64,000 nt of DNA from Spartinivicinus poritis (lineage in GTDB: Bacteria > Pseudomonadota > Gammaproteobacteria > Pseudomonadales > Zooshikellaceae). This document shows, piece after piece, positions 30,083 through 42,252 of this stretch. The translations under genes were made by a program, and so were the position numbers. Positions within the stretch are counted from its first letter, which is position 1. Each line of letters begins with the position of its first letter. The stretch spans positions 124,001-188,000 of the forward strand of contig NZ_JAPMOU010000005.1 of the NCBI RefSeq assembly GCF_028858535.1. Direction: 5' to 3'. The notes beneath the pieces were generated by a model that saw only the letters and a list, made by a program, of their open reading frames with translations, did no database searches and had not been told where the DNA came from.

Positions 30083-30153
30083 AAGTATCAGTGATAACAC
30101 CAATATATTGAACGGCTTGTAAATCAGCAAAAGCTAAGGAACTCCCTTTATCA

Positions 30154-32481
30154 ATGGAAGCAGGGAATTTGAAATTTAAACAGGGCTTAGGTCGCCAGCT
30201 GATCTTTTGGATATTGCTGGCGAGTTCTCTGTTGACATTGTTTATTACACTTTTAACGCTTTATATTGATTATCGTAATGATGTTTCTGCCATCAATGAA
30301 AGAGTAGTGCAAATAGAAAAAAGCTTGTTGCCTGCTATTACAGCCAGTTTGTGGGTGGAGGATCTTGCTCAGGCAACAGTCCAGGCAGAAGGGATTAAAC
30401 GACTGCCAGATGTTAAGTACGTTGCTGTGGTGCATGGTGATAACTCAAAAATTGAACTGGGTCACTCAGCAACCCGATATTCTATGAACAAGCAATGGCC
30501 ACTGCTTTATCAATATGAAGGTGAAACCTTATCACTTGGCGAATTAAAGGTGGTTGTCAGTTTAGAAGCGGTTTATCAGCGTTTGTTTGACAAAGCGCTG
30601 TTTGTATTATCAAGTCAGGCGATAAAAACGTTTATTGTATCTGGCTTAATTTTATTAATAGTTTACTTGTTGGTGGGTAGGCACTTGCGCAGTATGGCAG
30701 ATATGATGGCAACAGCCGAGTTAACGAGCTTAGGTGGAGAGGTGCTCAAGCTACAGCGCTATAAAACGAAAGACGACGAGTTAAATTACTTAGTTAACTC
30801 CTTTAATAAAATGAATAGTAGTTTGCATCAATCTTATCAAGAAACATTACAAGCAAAAAATGAAGCTGAATTGGCTAATCGCCGCAAGAGCGAGTTTGTT
30901 GCCAATATGAGTCATGAAATTAGAACGCCAATGAATGGTGTTATTGGTATGACTTCTTTGTTACAAGGTACTCAGCTGGATGTGGAGCAAAAAGATTATG
31001 TTAAAACAATTTATTCTTCATCTCATGCCTTATTAAATATTATTAATGATATTTTGGACTTTTCTAAAATAGAAGCAGGGAAACTGGATATTGAGCATAT
31101 TGAATTTAGTTTAACTGACTTAATGGAAGATATTATTGATTTGTTGCATGGCAAAGCATTAGAAAAAGGCTTGGAGTTATTTAGTTACATTGATGACAAT
31201 GTGCCTAAACGATTAATCAACGATCCGGGGCGTGTCCGTCAAGTAGTCACGAACTTGATAAATAATGCAATTAAGTTTACCCGGTATGGTAACGTTATGT
31301 TGGATATTCGTAAAACCAGGGAAAGCGAAGGGCAGGCTTGGATTAAGTTTTCAGTACAGGACACCGGAGTGGGTATTAGTAAAGAAAAACAAACACTGAT
31401 ATTTGAGAAGTTTTGTCAGGCTGATAACTCAACTACGCGCTTATATGGTGGGACTGGTTTAGGGCTGTCGATATCCAGCAACTTAGTCAAACTAATGGGG
31501 GGAGAATTAAAGGTTGAGAGCCAGTTAAATAAAGGCAGTTGCTTTTACTTTGAAATACCTTTTGGCGTTCAAGCTTACAGCCAAATGCCAGTATTGCTCG
31601 GATCAGAAAAGTCGTTACGTGGTGTTCGAGTGATGGTAGTGGATGATCATGACTTTAATTTAAAAGTATCTGAGCAACAACTGAATAGCTGGGGAATGAG
31701 AGTATTTTGCATCAATCAGTCAGTTGATGTATTGCCAACATTGCAAGCGGCCTTAGCAGATAATGATCCATTTGAGCTCGTGATTGTAGATAAAATATTA
31801 CCTTTTATGAATGGGTATGATATTGCTCGTTCCATTCGAGAAACACCTGAACTCAGTCAAATTAAATTAATGATGACCACGGCGGAGCCTTCTCATCATG
31901 ATATGGAGTTTTGTAAAAAAGTGGGGATTAATGCTTTTATTACTCGGCCATGTCGTAAACAAAACTTACAAAGCCTGTTGCAAGCTGCATTGGCAACTAA
32001 GGATAACAGTGAAGTATTAACTAAATATTCAATTCGTGAGTCTCATAAACCTGAGTCTCAGGCATTATCAAGTAATATTCAGTTGCATGTATTATTGGTG
32101 GAGGATAATCCGGTTAATCAGAAAGTGGCTAAAACCATGTTAAGCAAATTGGGTTGTCAGGTGGTCTTAGTTGAAAATGGTAAGGCTGCAGTGGAAGCGT
32201 GGCAGCATGATAAATTTGATGTTATTTTGATGGATTGCCAAATGCCAGTGATGGATGGTTTTGAGGCGACTAAGATCATACGTCAATTAGAGACTGGTTT
32301 GGACGATGATAAACCAACACCGATTATTGCTCTCACCGCTAATGCAGTAAATGACGAGCAACAAAAGTGCTTGGCGGCAGGCATGGACGAATTTATTAGC
32401 AAGCCAGTGACTATTAAACAGTTAACAGCCGTACTACAAAAATATAAAGCAAAAACTACTCAGCTCACTGAACTCAACTAG
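30154..32481 (+). CDS. Hybrid sensor histidine kinase with two receiver domains
   Basis: A 775-residue membrane sensor kinase. Two membrane helices (about 15-37 and 150-172) enclose a periplasmic sensor region of roughly 110 residues; a HAMP-like linker and coiled coil follow. HisKA carries the phosphorylated H254 in MSHEIRTP. HATPase_c shows NNAIKF, DTGVGIS and GGTGLGLSI. Receiver 1 keeps D546 but has R598 where the conserved lysine is expected (ITRP). Receiver 2 is canonical, with D694 in [11 protein letters not shown] and an SKP lysine. No Hpt domain is present, so a separate phosphotransfer protein is expected. It resembles BarA in layout, but identity is not shown. Confidence 0.93.
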   Translation: MEAGNLKFKQGLGRQLIFWILLASSLLTLFITLLTLYIDYRNDVSAINERVVQIEKSLLPAITASLWVEDLAQATVQAEGIKRLPDVKYVAVVHGDNSKIELGHSATRYSMNKQWPLLYQYEGETLSLGELKVVVSLEAVYQRLFDKALFVLSSQAIKTFIVSGLILLIVYLLVGRHLRSMADMMATAELTSLGGEVLKLQRYKTKDDELNYLVNSFNKMNSSLHQSYQETLQAKNEAELANRRKSEFVANMSHEIRTPMNGVIGMTSLLQGTQLDVEQKDYVKTIYSSSHALLNIINDILDFSKIEAGKLDIEHIEFSLTDLMEDIIDLLHGKALEKGLELFSYIDDNVPKRLINDPGRVRQVVTNLINNAIKFTRYGNVMLDIRKTRESEGQAWIKFSVQDTGVGISKEKQTLIFEKFCQADNSTTRLYGGTGLGLSISSNLVKLMGGELKVESQLNKGSCFYFEIPFGVQAYSQMPVLLGSEKSLRGVRVMVVDDHDFNLKVSEQQLNSWGMRVFCINQSVDVLPTLQAALADNDPFELVIVDKILPFMNGYDIARSIRETPELSQIKLMMTTAEPSHHDMEFCKKVGINAFITRPCRKQNLQSLLQAALATKDNSEVLTKYSIRESHKPESQALSSNIQLHVLLVEDNPVNQKVAKTMLSKLGCQVVLVENGKAAVEAWQHDKFDVILMDCQMPVMDGFEATKIIRQLETGLDDDKPTPIIALTANAVNDEQQKCLAAGMDEFISKPVTIKQLTAVLQKYKAKTTQLTELN

Positions 32482-32506
32482 CCGTTTTTACACCTACCAC
32501 TAGTGA

Positions 32507-33322
32507 TTAAAGCGTATCAATTTTAATAGAGTATTGCGCCTGTTGGTTTGCAGTAGAGTAATGGCGACTTAATAATTCTTTATTATTGGTCTGGCTGTTA
32601 TTGGTAATGCCGCCAAAATTGACCCACTGACCTAGTGGTGCCGTAAACGCTGTATTGGTTTCTTGTATGTCTATGGTTCGCTGCTGTTGCGGATTCACTC
32701 GATTATTGTGGCTGTTTAATTGGATGTGGGCTTGGTTGCCACTGACCCGCACAGTCACATAAAACCCAGCAGTGACATTTTTATAATAAGTACTGCTTTG
32801 GTGGTAGTTGCCATAACGAGTATGTTCTTTAACGGGGATTTGTTGGCCTACCTGAATAAAAGCAGGCTGTCCTTCCACTGCTCTGACCTGTTTTATCCCA
32901 TTATTTTGATTGGCTAATGTGCCATGACGAATAATAACGCGGTTTTTATCAGGTACAGGGTAGGTGTTACTGATGGTGGTATCGCCAATTTTAATCCGTG
33001 CTTGAGTGTCAAAACCTCGGTCAGTATTCGTTTGACGACTGTTATCGCGTACACTGATTAATAGCTGCTTGATAGGTTTATCCAGCTGATTAATTAACTG
33101 GGTAAGTTCTTGATAGTTAGTTGCAGTCGTTTTAATGATCAGGACATTGTTGAACGTAGTCACTGTACCATTCGCTGCGACTAATGGTCTTAACGTTTCA
33201 ACCAAGTTTTCAGCCGGTTGGTAGCGGGGTTCAAGGGTGTAAGTATGTAAGGATTCTCCCCAAGCAAGCTGACAAAATGCCATGATCCCCATTAACGGAG
33301 ACAAACGAGAAATTGCTGTCAT
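32507..33322 (-). CDS. Secretin-like periplasmic or outer-membrane protein
   Basis: A 271-residue protein with an N-terminal signal peptide (ending near AWGE, residue 22). It contains a secretin N-type fold: TYTLEPRYQPAENLVETLRPLV resembles the N0/N1 repeat, and the C-terminal part ending in QYSIKIDTL resembles a secretin barrel fragment. No type II or III secretion genes are nearby, so it may be a small orphan of that family. Its start overlaps the stop of the GNAT gene by four bases, placing it last in a purB-roxA-GNAT operon. Function unknown. Confidence 0.7.
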   Translation of the reverse strand: MTAISRLSPLMGIMAFCQLAWGESLHTYTLEPRYQPAENLVETLRPLVAANGTVTTFNNVLIIKTTATNYQELTQLINQLDKPIKQLLISVRDNSRQTNTDRGFDTQARIKIGDTTISNTYPVPDKNRVIIRHGTLANQNNGIKQVRAVEGQPAFIQVGQQIPVKEHTRYGNYHQSSTYYKNVTAGFYVTVRVSGNQAHIQLNSHNNRVNPQQQRTIDIQETNTAFTAPLGQWVNFGGITNNSQTNNKELLSRHYSTANQQAQYSIKIDTL

Positions 33323-34309
33323 ATGGCTAAATTCCTGAAGTCCTGTGGAATGGTGCTTTTTTCCCAGGCTGAACGAAATAATTCATTGTGTTGTTTGACA
33401 TAGCCAGGGTCATTAAAGTTCGCCACGGCTTCATAACGATCCCGGTCCATGACTTCTAGCCAGCCTAACCGGTCTACTAACACCGTGCCCAAGCTATCCA
33501 GTGGATAATGAGGGTGGACTAGGTGCACTGCTACCAGGCTAGGTATACGCTGCTGTAAGGCAAAAAGCGGATGAAACTGGTGTACTAGCGGTTGAGTATC
33601 TGCCACCAGTATATCCACTCGACTCACTGGATTGCGCCGTGCAAATGCAGACAAACTGGCAACCACTGTGGAATGGCCAAACACGCTGATATCCAAGTCA
33701 GGTGAGAAAACCCGTATGTGCTCATCAGCTTGGTTAATTAAACTAACCAAGTGGTTGATAATGGCGTCATGGCCAGTCACGTGAACCGGTTCATTGTGCT
33801 CACCCAGGATGAAAGGGCAGCCGTTAGTTCCAGTTTTGCTGGCTCGAGGTTCATAATCAGGCTTGTCTGGGGCTTTTAGAATAGTAAACGGCTCGGCATG
33901 GGAGGGTGGCATATAGGGCATGGGGGGCCATTGTCCTTGTTGCCAACAGAGTTGCCAAGTGTCTGAATCTAACTGACTGAGCCGCTGAAATCCTACAGCT
34001 TCAAACCAGCTGACCCAGTTACCATCCGCCTGACAATGGAGCTGGGTAATCGCTTGGTCAGCCACTTTATCAATAACGAACTTAAGTAGCTGTTGACCTA
34101 AGCCTTGATGGCGATAGCTGGGATTAACCCATACATGGTCAATTCGATGAGGATCACCTGCTAGCAGCCAAACGGATGCAACCAACAGGTCATCCCCTTT
34201 AACGATGACATAAGGCACTGCACTATCAAGCTGTTGAACATCATCAGGTGCTGGAGGTGGTTCAGCAAGTGCTTCAGCCACTGCCTGCCATTGTTCGAGA
34301 GATACTGCT

Positions 34310-34335
<26 letters not shown>
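33319..34335 (-). CDS. GNAT acetyltransferase fused to a PLD-like C-terminal domain
   Basis: A 338-residue two-domain protein. Residues about 1-135 form a GNAT N-acetyltransferase with the acetyl-CoA loop YRHQGLGQQLL. Residues about 175-330 form a domain often annotated DUF7931, which resembles a phospholipase D-like fold (INQADEHIRVFSPDL) but lacks an evident HKD motif. The acceptor substrate is unknown. The gene overlaps roxA by 26 bases, or 14 if the second ATG at 34323 is used, and the secretin-like gene by four, so the four genes are tightly coupled. Confidence 0.8.
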
Positions 34336-36936
<2,601 letters not shown>

Positions 36937-37077
36937 TTATTTTATATAAACGCCACTTTCTGATCGATTTTTGCCTTGTTTTTGCTGCGCTCATAACGTT
37001 TTGCGGCACCCTCATAGGTTTAAAAAATAGGTTGAAATAAAAGAGTCAAAAATTAATGTCGTTATTTCACCAGCTTG

Positions 37078-37701
37078 TTAATAGCCAAGCTGGTTAAGGG
37101 CTGAAAGTAGTTTTTTACGATAAATCAGTAGATGCCAACGTCGGCCACCGACTTGATGCCAAAGCATCGCGGCTCTCACACCTGCCAGCAGCGTGGCCCT
37201 GATTTTATCGGCATTGGTTTGCTGCTGTAAGTACTGAGGATCGCCAGTCACCTGAATTCTTGGTCGGAAAGTACTGATAGTATCAAGATACAGGGATGCC
37301 AGGTTGGCCATGACATTCACATGGTTAACACCAAAGTGAGCGACCTGGTCTTGTACTTGTTCCAGTCGTTCACTAATGGTTTGGAGCATACCCGATGCTT
37401 TGCTCAGCTTGCGCTCCAGGTGAATTAAAGTCAGTGCATAACGAATGGTATCGGTATGAGTGGGCTGGCTACCCGTCCGCTCAAGAATTTGCTTGAGAAT
37501 ATTAAAACCAATCGTTAACCCAGATACCCCATTGAAAACCGCTTCTACATTTTCTGGTTGAGTACATAAAATACTGTTTATAGAAGTATCCAGTGCATCA
37601 GTCGGCGCTTGACCTTGTTTTGCAATTTGCTCAACCAAGTGGCTGGCCTGGAATATGCCAGCTAAAGCAATCAGTTGGTTATGATAGTTGTGAGAGGCCA
37701 T
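37078..37701 (-). CDS. hflD: High frequency lysogenization protein HflD homologue
   Basis: A 207-residue helical protein of the HflD family, membrane-associated in E. coli, where it affects phage lambda CII stability; its cellular role is unclear. The family start MASHNYHNQLIALAGIFQA and the motifs NGVSGLTIG and RIQVTGDPQYLQ are visible. I use the ATG at 37701, seven codons after an earlier ATG at 37722. It lies between mnmA and purB, which is the usual order in related genomes. Nothing odd. Confidence 0.92.
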   Translation of the reverse strand: MASHNYHNQLIALAGIFQASHLVEQIAKQGQAPTDALDTSINSILCTQPENVEAVFNGVSGLTIGFNILKQILERTGSQPTHTDTIRYALTLIHLERKLSKASGMLQTISERLEQVQDQVAHFGVNHVNVMANLASLYLDTISTFRPRIQVTGDPQYLQQQTNADKIRATLLAGVRAAMLWHQVGGRRWHLLIYRKKLLSALNQLGY

Positions 37702-37808
37702 ATCACTTCGTACTTTTAACATTCATGGTGTGCTTTAAGGGGTACAGCTTAAGCAGTACAACTTGTTAAGTATTGCTTGTTAAGAGCTGTTTTTTAAGTA
37801 CTGATTTG

Positions 37809-38906
37809 TTAATTACTGCTGGCAATTACCCCACCACCTAAACAAATTTGATCGTCGTAAAACACCACCGATTGACCCAGGGTGACTGCTCGCTGCGGTT
37901 TATCAAAGGTGACTTGATAGTCACCATTAGGCAGTTGCTCTAGCAAACAGGCCTGATCTTGCTGGCGATAGCGAATTTTTGCCGTTAGTCGTGCAGGCAG
38001 GCTGGGTGGCTCACCAGCGACCCAATCGACAACAGGTGCAGTGAGTCGCTGGGCAAAAAGTAATGGGTGATCAGTCCCTTGAACGGCAATCAGCACATTG
38101 CGATTCAGGTCTTTGGCTGCAACATACCAAGGTGCTTCTTGGGCGCCTTTCAGGCCTCCAATTCTTAACCCTTGGCGTTGGCCAATCGTGTGATACATCA
38201 AGCCTTGATGCTGACCAATGATGTCACCCTCTGGGGTTTCGATATTACCAGGCTGAGCCGGTAGGTACTGCTTTAAAAAGTCACTAAAACGACGTTCACC
38301 AATAAAACAAATACCGGTACTGTCTTTTTTGTTGTGAGTAATTAAGTCATGCTGCTCAGCAAGTGCTCGCACCTCAGGTTTTGTTAATTCGCCAACGGGA
38401 AACAGGGTTTTGGCAAATTGCTCAGTGCCAACGGCATGTAAAAAGTAGCTCTGATCTTTGTTGTGGTCGAGCCCTCTTAACAAGCAGGCTTTATCCTCTA
38501 TGATGCGTTTTCGAGCGTAATGACCTGTGGCGATATAATCGGCGCCTAAGACCACAGCATAATCTAGGAAGGCTTTAAACTTAATTTCTTTATTACAAAG
38601 GATATCAGGGTTTGGCGTTCGCCCGGCTTGATATTCGTGTAAAAAATGTTCAAATACATTGTCCCAATATTCAGCAGCAAAATTGGCCGTGTGTAAGGGA
38701 ATTCCCAGTTTGTCACAAACGGCTTGAGCATCAGCTAAGTCTTGCTTGGCGGTACAGTACTCGGTGCCATCATCCTCCTCCCAGTTTTTCATAAACAGCC
38801 CTTCAACCTGATAGCCTTGCTCTTTTAGCAAGAGGGCTGAAACGGAGGAGTCGACACCACCAGACATACCAACGACAACGCGGGTGGGGTGATTATCATC
38901 AACCAT
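37809..38906 (-). CDS. mnmA: tRNA-specific 2-thiouridylase MnmA
   Basis: MnmA puts sulfur on C2 of U34 in tRNA Lys, Glu and Gln, using sulfur relayed by the Tus proteins. The 365-residue protein has the PP-loop SGGVDSS near residue 15, the catalytic cysteines (C103-type in [13 protein letters not shown]199-type in [10 protein letters not shown]) and the C-terminal beta domain. It works with tusDCBE at 54.7-56.1 kb and upstream of mnmC's target at 7 kb, so this window holds much of the U34 pathway. It lies 44 bases after the Nudix gene. Confidence 0.98.
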   Translation of the reverse strand: MVDDNHPTRVVVGMSGGVDSSVSALLLKEQGYQVEGLFMKNWEEDDGTEYCTAKQDLADAQAVCDKLGIPLHTANFAAEYWDNVFEHFLHEYQAGRTPNPDILCNKEIKFKAFLDYAVVLGADYIATGHYARKRIIEDKACLLRGLDHNKDQSYFLHAVGTEQFAKTLFPVGELTKPEVRALAEQHDLITHNKKDSTGICFIGERRFSDFLKQYLPAQPGNIETPEGDIIGQHQGLMYHTIGQRQGLRIGGLKGAQEAPWYVAAKDLNRNVLIAVQGTDHPLLFAQRLTAPVVDWVAGEPPSLPARLTAKIRYRQQDQACLLEQLPNGDYQVTFDKPQRAVTLGQSVVFYDDQICLGGGVIASSN

Positions 38907-38950
38907 TATAAAACCAAACCATATACATCATGTTAAAAAAGCCAGCTATT

Positions 38951-39397
38951 CTACTCATCCTCGTGAATAACTGCCAATGGATAACGTATTCCTGCAAGAT
39001 AGTCTTTAATACATTGTACGACCAGTGGGCTACGCAGGTGAATATCAGACTGGTTGAGCTGCTCTAAGCTTAACCAGTGGGTGGCATCAATGTCAGGATC
39101 CAGCTGATGATCAGGATGGTGTTGCATGGGCTCAGCTATAAAGCAGTAGCGGTGAAAAGTCAGGTCGCTGGCTGAGGGGCGATAAATATACACACCCAGG
39201 AGGTAACAGGGCTTTACCTCCCAGCCGGTTTCTTCAAAGGTTTCCCTGATAGCAGCATCCACAATTTTTTCATTGGCTTCGATATGACCAGCGGGCTGGT
39301 TAAATACAAGTTGACCTTTCACCTGTTCACTGACGGTTAAAAAGGTTTGATCTTTTTCCACAATGGTGGCGACAGTGGCCCTTGGGGTCCAAATCAT
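38951..39397 (-). CDS. nudJ: Nudix hydrolase, NudJ-like
   Basis: A 148-residue Nudix hydrolase. The Nudix box runs from GHIEANEKIVDAAIRE through TFEETGW at about residues 37-60, with the REXXEE metal site intact (RETFEETG). The order with mnmA and the overall sequence resemble NudJ, a thiamine pyrophosphate and nucleotide phosphatase, but the substrate is inferred from family only. It is the first gene of the minus-strand mnmA-hflD-purB block and divergent from icd. Confidence 0.9.
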   Translation of the reverse strand: MIWTPRATVATIVEKDQTFLTVSEQVKGQLVFNQPAGHIEANEKIVDAAIRETFEETGWEVKPCYLLGVYIYRPSASDLTFHRYCFIAEPMQHHPDHQLDPDIDATHWLSLEQLNQSDIHLRSPLVVQCIKDYLAGIRYPLAVIHEDE

Positions 39398-39783
39398 AGC
39401 GATTGTCTCAGTTTGGCAGAAGATGCTCAGCAGCTAGAAAGTTGAATAGTTATTAAATGTTGGCTAAAAATCAACGACAAGTGCAAGGAAAAGTCGTTGT
39501 TGTATAAATGTAAAAAATAACCGGGATTAATGAGGTTTATGTAATAAAACTACAAATACTGTCATAATACCCGACAAAATAGGGTCAGTTCATACTGTCG
39601 TGAATAAACCGGTTTTAATTAGCGCCTGTTACCACGGCAACGCATGCTTAGTTCTTGTACTAAAAGGTAAAGGGCTAACCAGAAAAAGTAGGTGACAACG
39701 TGTAGAATAACTACAACAATAATCCTGTTTTAGCATGTTGATAGGCCTTAACAATTAACCTAACCAGAAAAACGGAGTAGAGA
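39398..39783. other. nudJ-icd divergent intergenic region
   Basis: 386 bases with no gene. A hairpin CAACGAC/GTCGTTG (39471-39500) is present. Promoters for both genes should lie here, but no strong -35/-10 pair stands out. The icd ribosome binding site GGAG lies just before 39784. Confidence 0.4.
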
Positions 39784-41043
39784 ATGGGATACCAAAAAAT
39801 TCAGGTACCAACGACAGGCGAGAAAATTACTGTTAATGCTGATAACTCCCTGAACGTACCTAACCATCCTATTGTTCCTTACATTGAAGGGGATGGTATT
39901 GGGGTTGATGTATCACCTGCCATGATCAAAGTGGTCGATGCTGCTGTTGAGAAAGCTTATGGTGGTGAGCGTAAGATTTCTTGGATGGAAGTCTATGCAG
40001 GCGAAAAAGCTACTCAAGTATACGACGAAAACACCTGGTTGCCTGAAGAAACCTTGGAAGCGTTTAAAGAATTTGCCGTGGGTATTAAAGGGCCTCTCAC
40101 CACACCGGTTGGTGGTGGTATTCGCTCACTGAATGTTGCGCTTCGCCAAGAGCTAGACCTGTATGTTTGTCAGCGCCCTGTCCGTTGGTTCACGGGTGTG
40201 CCAAGCCCACTGGTGAATCCAGAAACCGTCGATATGTGTATTTTCCGTGAAAACTCGGAAGATATTTACGCTGGGGTTGAATGGAAGGCGGGTACGCCAG
40301 AAGCGGATAAGGTCATTAAATTTTTCAAAGAAGAAATGGGCGTAACCAAAATTCGCTTTGACACCAACTGTGGTATAGGTATTAAGCCCGTTTCAGAAGA
40401 AGGCACTAAGCGTCTAGTACGCAAAGCGATTCAGTACGCTATCGACAATGATAAGTCCTCTGTTACTTTGGTACACAAAGGCAACATTATGAAGTTTACC
40501 GAAGGTGCTTTTAAAGAATGGGGCTATGAGTTATCACAGCAAGAGTTTGGTGCTGAATTATTGGATGGTGGCCCATGGTGCACCTTTAAAAATCCAAAAA
40601 CCGGTAAAGAAATCGTAGTTAAGGACGTGATTGCTGATGCCATGCTGCAGCAAATCTTACTGCGTCCTGCCGAGTATGATGTGATTGCTACGCTTAACTT
40701 AAATGGTGACTACTTATCTGATGCGCTAGCGGCAGAAGTGGGTGGTATTGGCATTGCGCCGGGCGCCAACTTAAGTGATACCGTAGCTATTTTTGAAGCG
40801 ACGCATGGTACGGCACCAAAATATGCGGGTCAGGACAAAGTGAACCCAGGTTCATTGATTCTTTCTGCTGAAATGATGTTACGTCATATGGGCTGGACGG
40901 AAGCAGCTGATTTAATCATCAAAGGGATGGAAGGTGCTATTTCCGCGAAAACCGTTACTTATGACTTTGAGCGTTTGATGGATGGTGCTAAGTTGCTGAA
41001 GTGCTCTGAGTTCGGTGATGCCATGATTGAGCATATGGGCTAA
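39784..41043 (+). CDS. icd: NADP-dependent isocitrate dehydrogenase
   Basis: Converts isocitrate to 2-oxoglutarate and CO2 in the TCA cycle. The 419-residue homodimer-type enzyme matches E. coli Icd. The phosphorylatable serine sits in [12 protein letters not shown], substrate residues in [13 protein letters not shown], metal aspartates in [14 protein letters not shown], and NADP specificity residues K-Y in GTAPKYAGQ. Start ATG with GGAG upstream. It is divergent from nudJ and convergent with the cold shock gene through a shared terminator. Confidence 0.98.
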   Translation: MGYQKIQVPTTGEKITVNADNSLNVPNHPIVPYIEGDGIGVDVSPAMIKVVDAAVEKAYGGERKISWMEVYAGEKATQVYDENTWLPEETLEAFKEFAVGIKGPLTTPVGGGIRSLNVALRQELDLYVCQRPVRWFTGVPSPLVNPETVDMCIFRENSEDIYAGVEWKAGTPEADKVIKFFKEEMGVTKIRFDTNCGIGIKPVSEEGTKRLVRKAIQYAIDNDKSSVTLVHKGNIMKFTEGAFKEWGYELSQQEFGAELLDGGPWCTFKNPKTGKEIVVKDVIADAMLQQILLRPAEYDVIATLNLNGDYLSDALAAEVGGIGIAPGANLSDTVAIFEATHGTAPKYAGQDKVNPGSLILSAEMMLRHMGWTEAADLIIKGMEGAISAKTVTYDFERLMDGAKLLKCSEFGDAMIEHMG

Positions 41044-41249
41044 TTAAAGCGCTTATTTGTTTGAACTGCCTGACAGTCAATTAATAACGATAAATTATTA
41101 ATAGCGAACAATTAATAGACGGTTAGGTAGTCATTACAAAATTGTTTAAAAAATGTTGATGGTTAATTGTTGTACTTTAACTGTAGGGTAATAATCAGTA
41201 GAGAATTAGCGGTTGATTAATATTGAATAAATAGCAACCCATTCATACC

Positions 41250-41289
41250 AAAAAGGGCCTTAATTCCAAACGGTATTAAGACCCTTTTT
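41250..41289. terminator. Bidirectional terminator between icd and cspD
   Basis: 15-base arms (41250-41264 and 41275-41289, one mismatch) start with AAAAAGGG and end with CCCTTTTT, giving T-tracts on both strands. It serves icd on the plus strand and the cold-shock gene on the minus strand. Confidence 0.9.
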
Positions 41290-41336
41290 GTTAGTTGCTG
41301 TAAACAGCAATTATTATTGTTGTTAGTTTGTTTTTG

Positions 41337-41630
41337 TTAGTCTTCTAATGCTGCTTCCTCTCGCTGGTTAAAAGTGGATACTTTCACACCTGGCTCTGAA
41401 ACTGCTATCGAGCCTCCGGCATCCTGGGGTAAAGGAACAATATTAATGGCATGCAATCCCTTCGGGCCTTGAAGGATATCAAAGTTGACGGGTTGGCCTG
41501 CTTTTAAGGTTTTGTAACCATCCATCTCAATCGATGAGTAGTGCACAAACAGGTCTTCGTCACTGTCCTCTGGTAAAATAAACCCATACCCTTTGGCATT
41601 ATTAAACCATTTCACTTTACCTGTTGGCAT
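41337..41630 (-). CDS. cspD: Cold shock domain protein, CspD-like
   Basis: A 97-residue protein with an N-terminal cold shock domain that binds single-stranded nucleic acid: RNP1 KGYGFI and RNP2 LFVHYSS are present, with VKWFNNAKGYGF typical of the family. The C-terminal 30 residues form an extended tail beyond the domain. Its place next to clpS-clpA, divergent, is the usual CspD context, where the protein inhibits replication in stationary phase in E. coli. AGAGGGA lies nine bases upstream of the ATG. Confidence 0.9.
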   Translation of the reverse strand: MPTGKVKWFNNAKGYGFILPEDSDEDLFVHYSSIEMDGYKTLKAGQPVNFDILQGPKGLHAINIVPLPQDAGGSIAVSEPGVKVSTFNQREEAALED

Positions 41631-41863
41631 GCTTAATTCCCTCTGCGATAAACTCCTAATTGGAGTAGTTCCTACAACACTATGTCACCTTGTCCCTAGG
41701 CAACATAAACGAAAAAAACCATCAATGATGGTTTTAAAACTAGTGTTTAACAAGAGAAGACTTATGTCAAGTAGTTCAAAGCTGCAAAATTTCGATTAAC
41801 AGAGTTATCATAATAAGAATTCCATAGAATAATTTTTCTTGTGAATAGGGTTGAGTATTAACG

Positions 41864-42226
41864 ATGGGTAAATTAAAAGAACTTCGTCTAACATTAGATA
41901 GTGAGGATGGAACCGGCGATCTAGACGAGGACGGACAAGTTGTGGTGGCGCCGGCAAAGCCTGCTTTAAAACCACCCGCTATGTACAAAGTAGTACTCAT
42001 CAATGATGATTACACCCCAATGGACTTCGTTGTTGAAGTACTACAGTTGTTTTTTAATATGAACTGGGAGAAAGCTACTCAGGTCATGCTAACAGTCCAC
42101 ACACAAGGGAAGGGGGTTTGTGGAGTGTTTACAAAAGATGTTGCTGAAACTAAAGCAGAGCAGGTGAATCAATATTCAAAAGAGAGCCAGCACCCTCTGT
42201 TGTGCAACATTGAGAAAGCTAATTAA
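41864..42226 (+). CDS. clpS: ATP-dependent Clp protease adaptor ClpS
   Basis: ClpS recognises N-terminal destabilising residues and delivers such proteins to ClpA-ClpP. The 120-residue protein has a flexible acidic N-terminus and the folded core with [16 protein letters not shown], which forms the N-degron pocket, and the THTQGKG-type stretch ([13 protein letters not shown]). It lies 26 bases before clpA on the same strand. bpt and aat nearby on the other strand create the N-terminal signals it reads. Confidence 0.97.
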   Translation: MGKLKELRLTLDSEDGTGDLDEDGQVVVAPAKPALKPPAMYKVVLINDDYTPMDFVVEVLQLFFNMNWEKATQVMLTVHTQGKGVCGVFTKDVAETKAEQVNQYSKESQHPLLCNIEKAN

Positions 42227-42252
42227 TCAGCGGAACCTAAGGTACCAACGAT

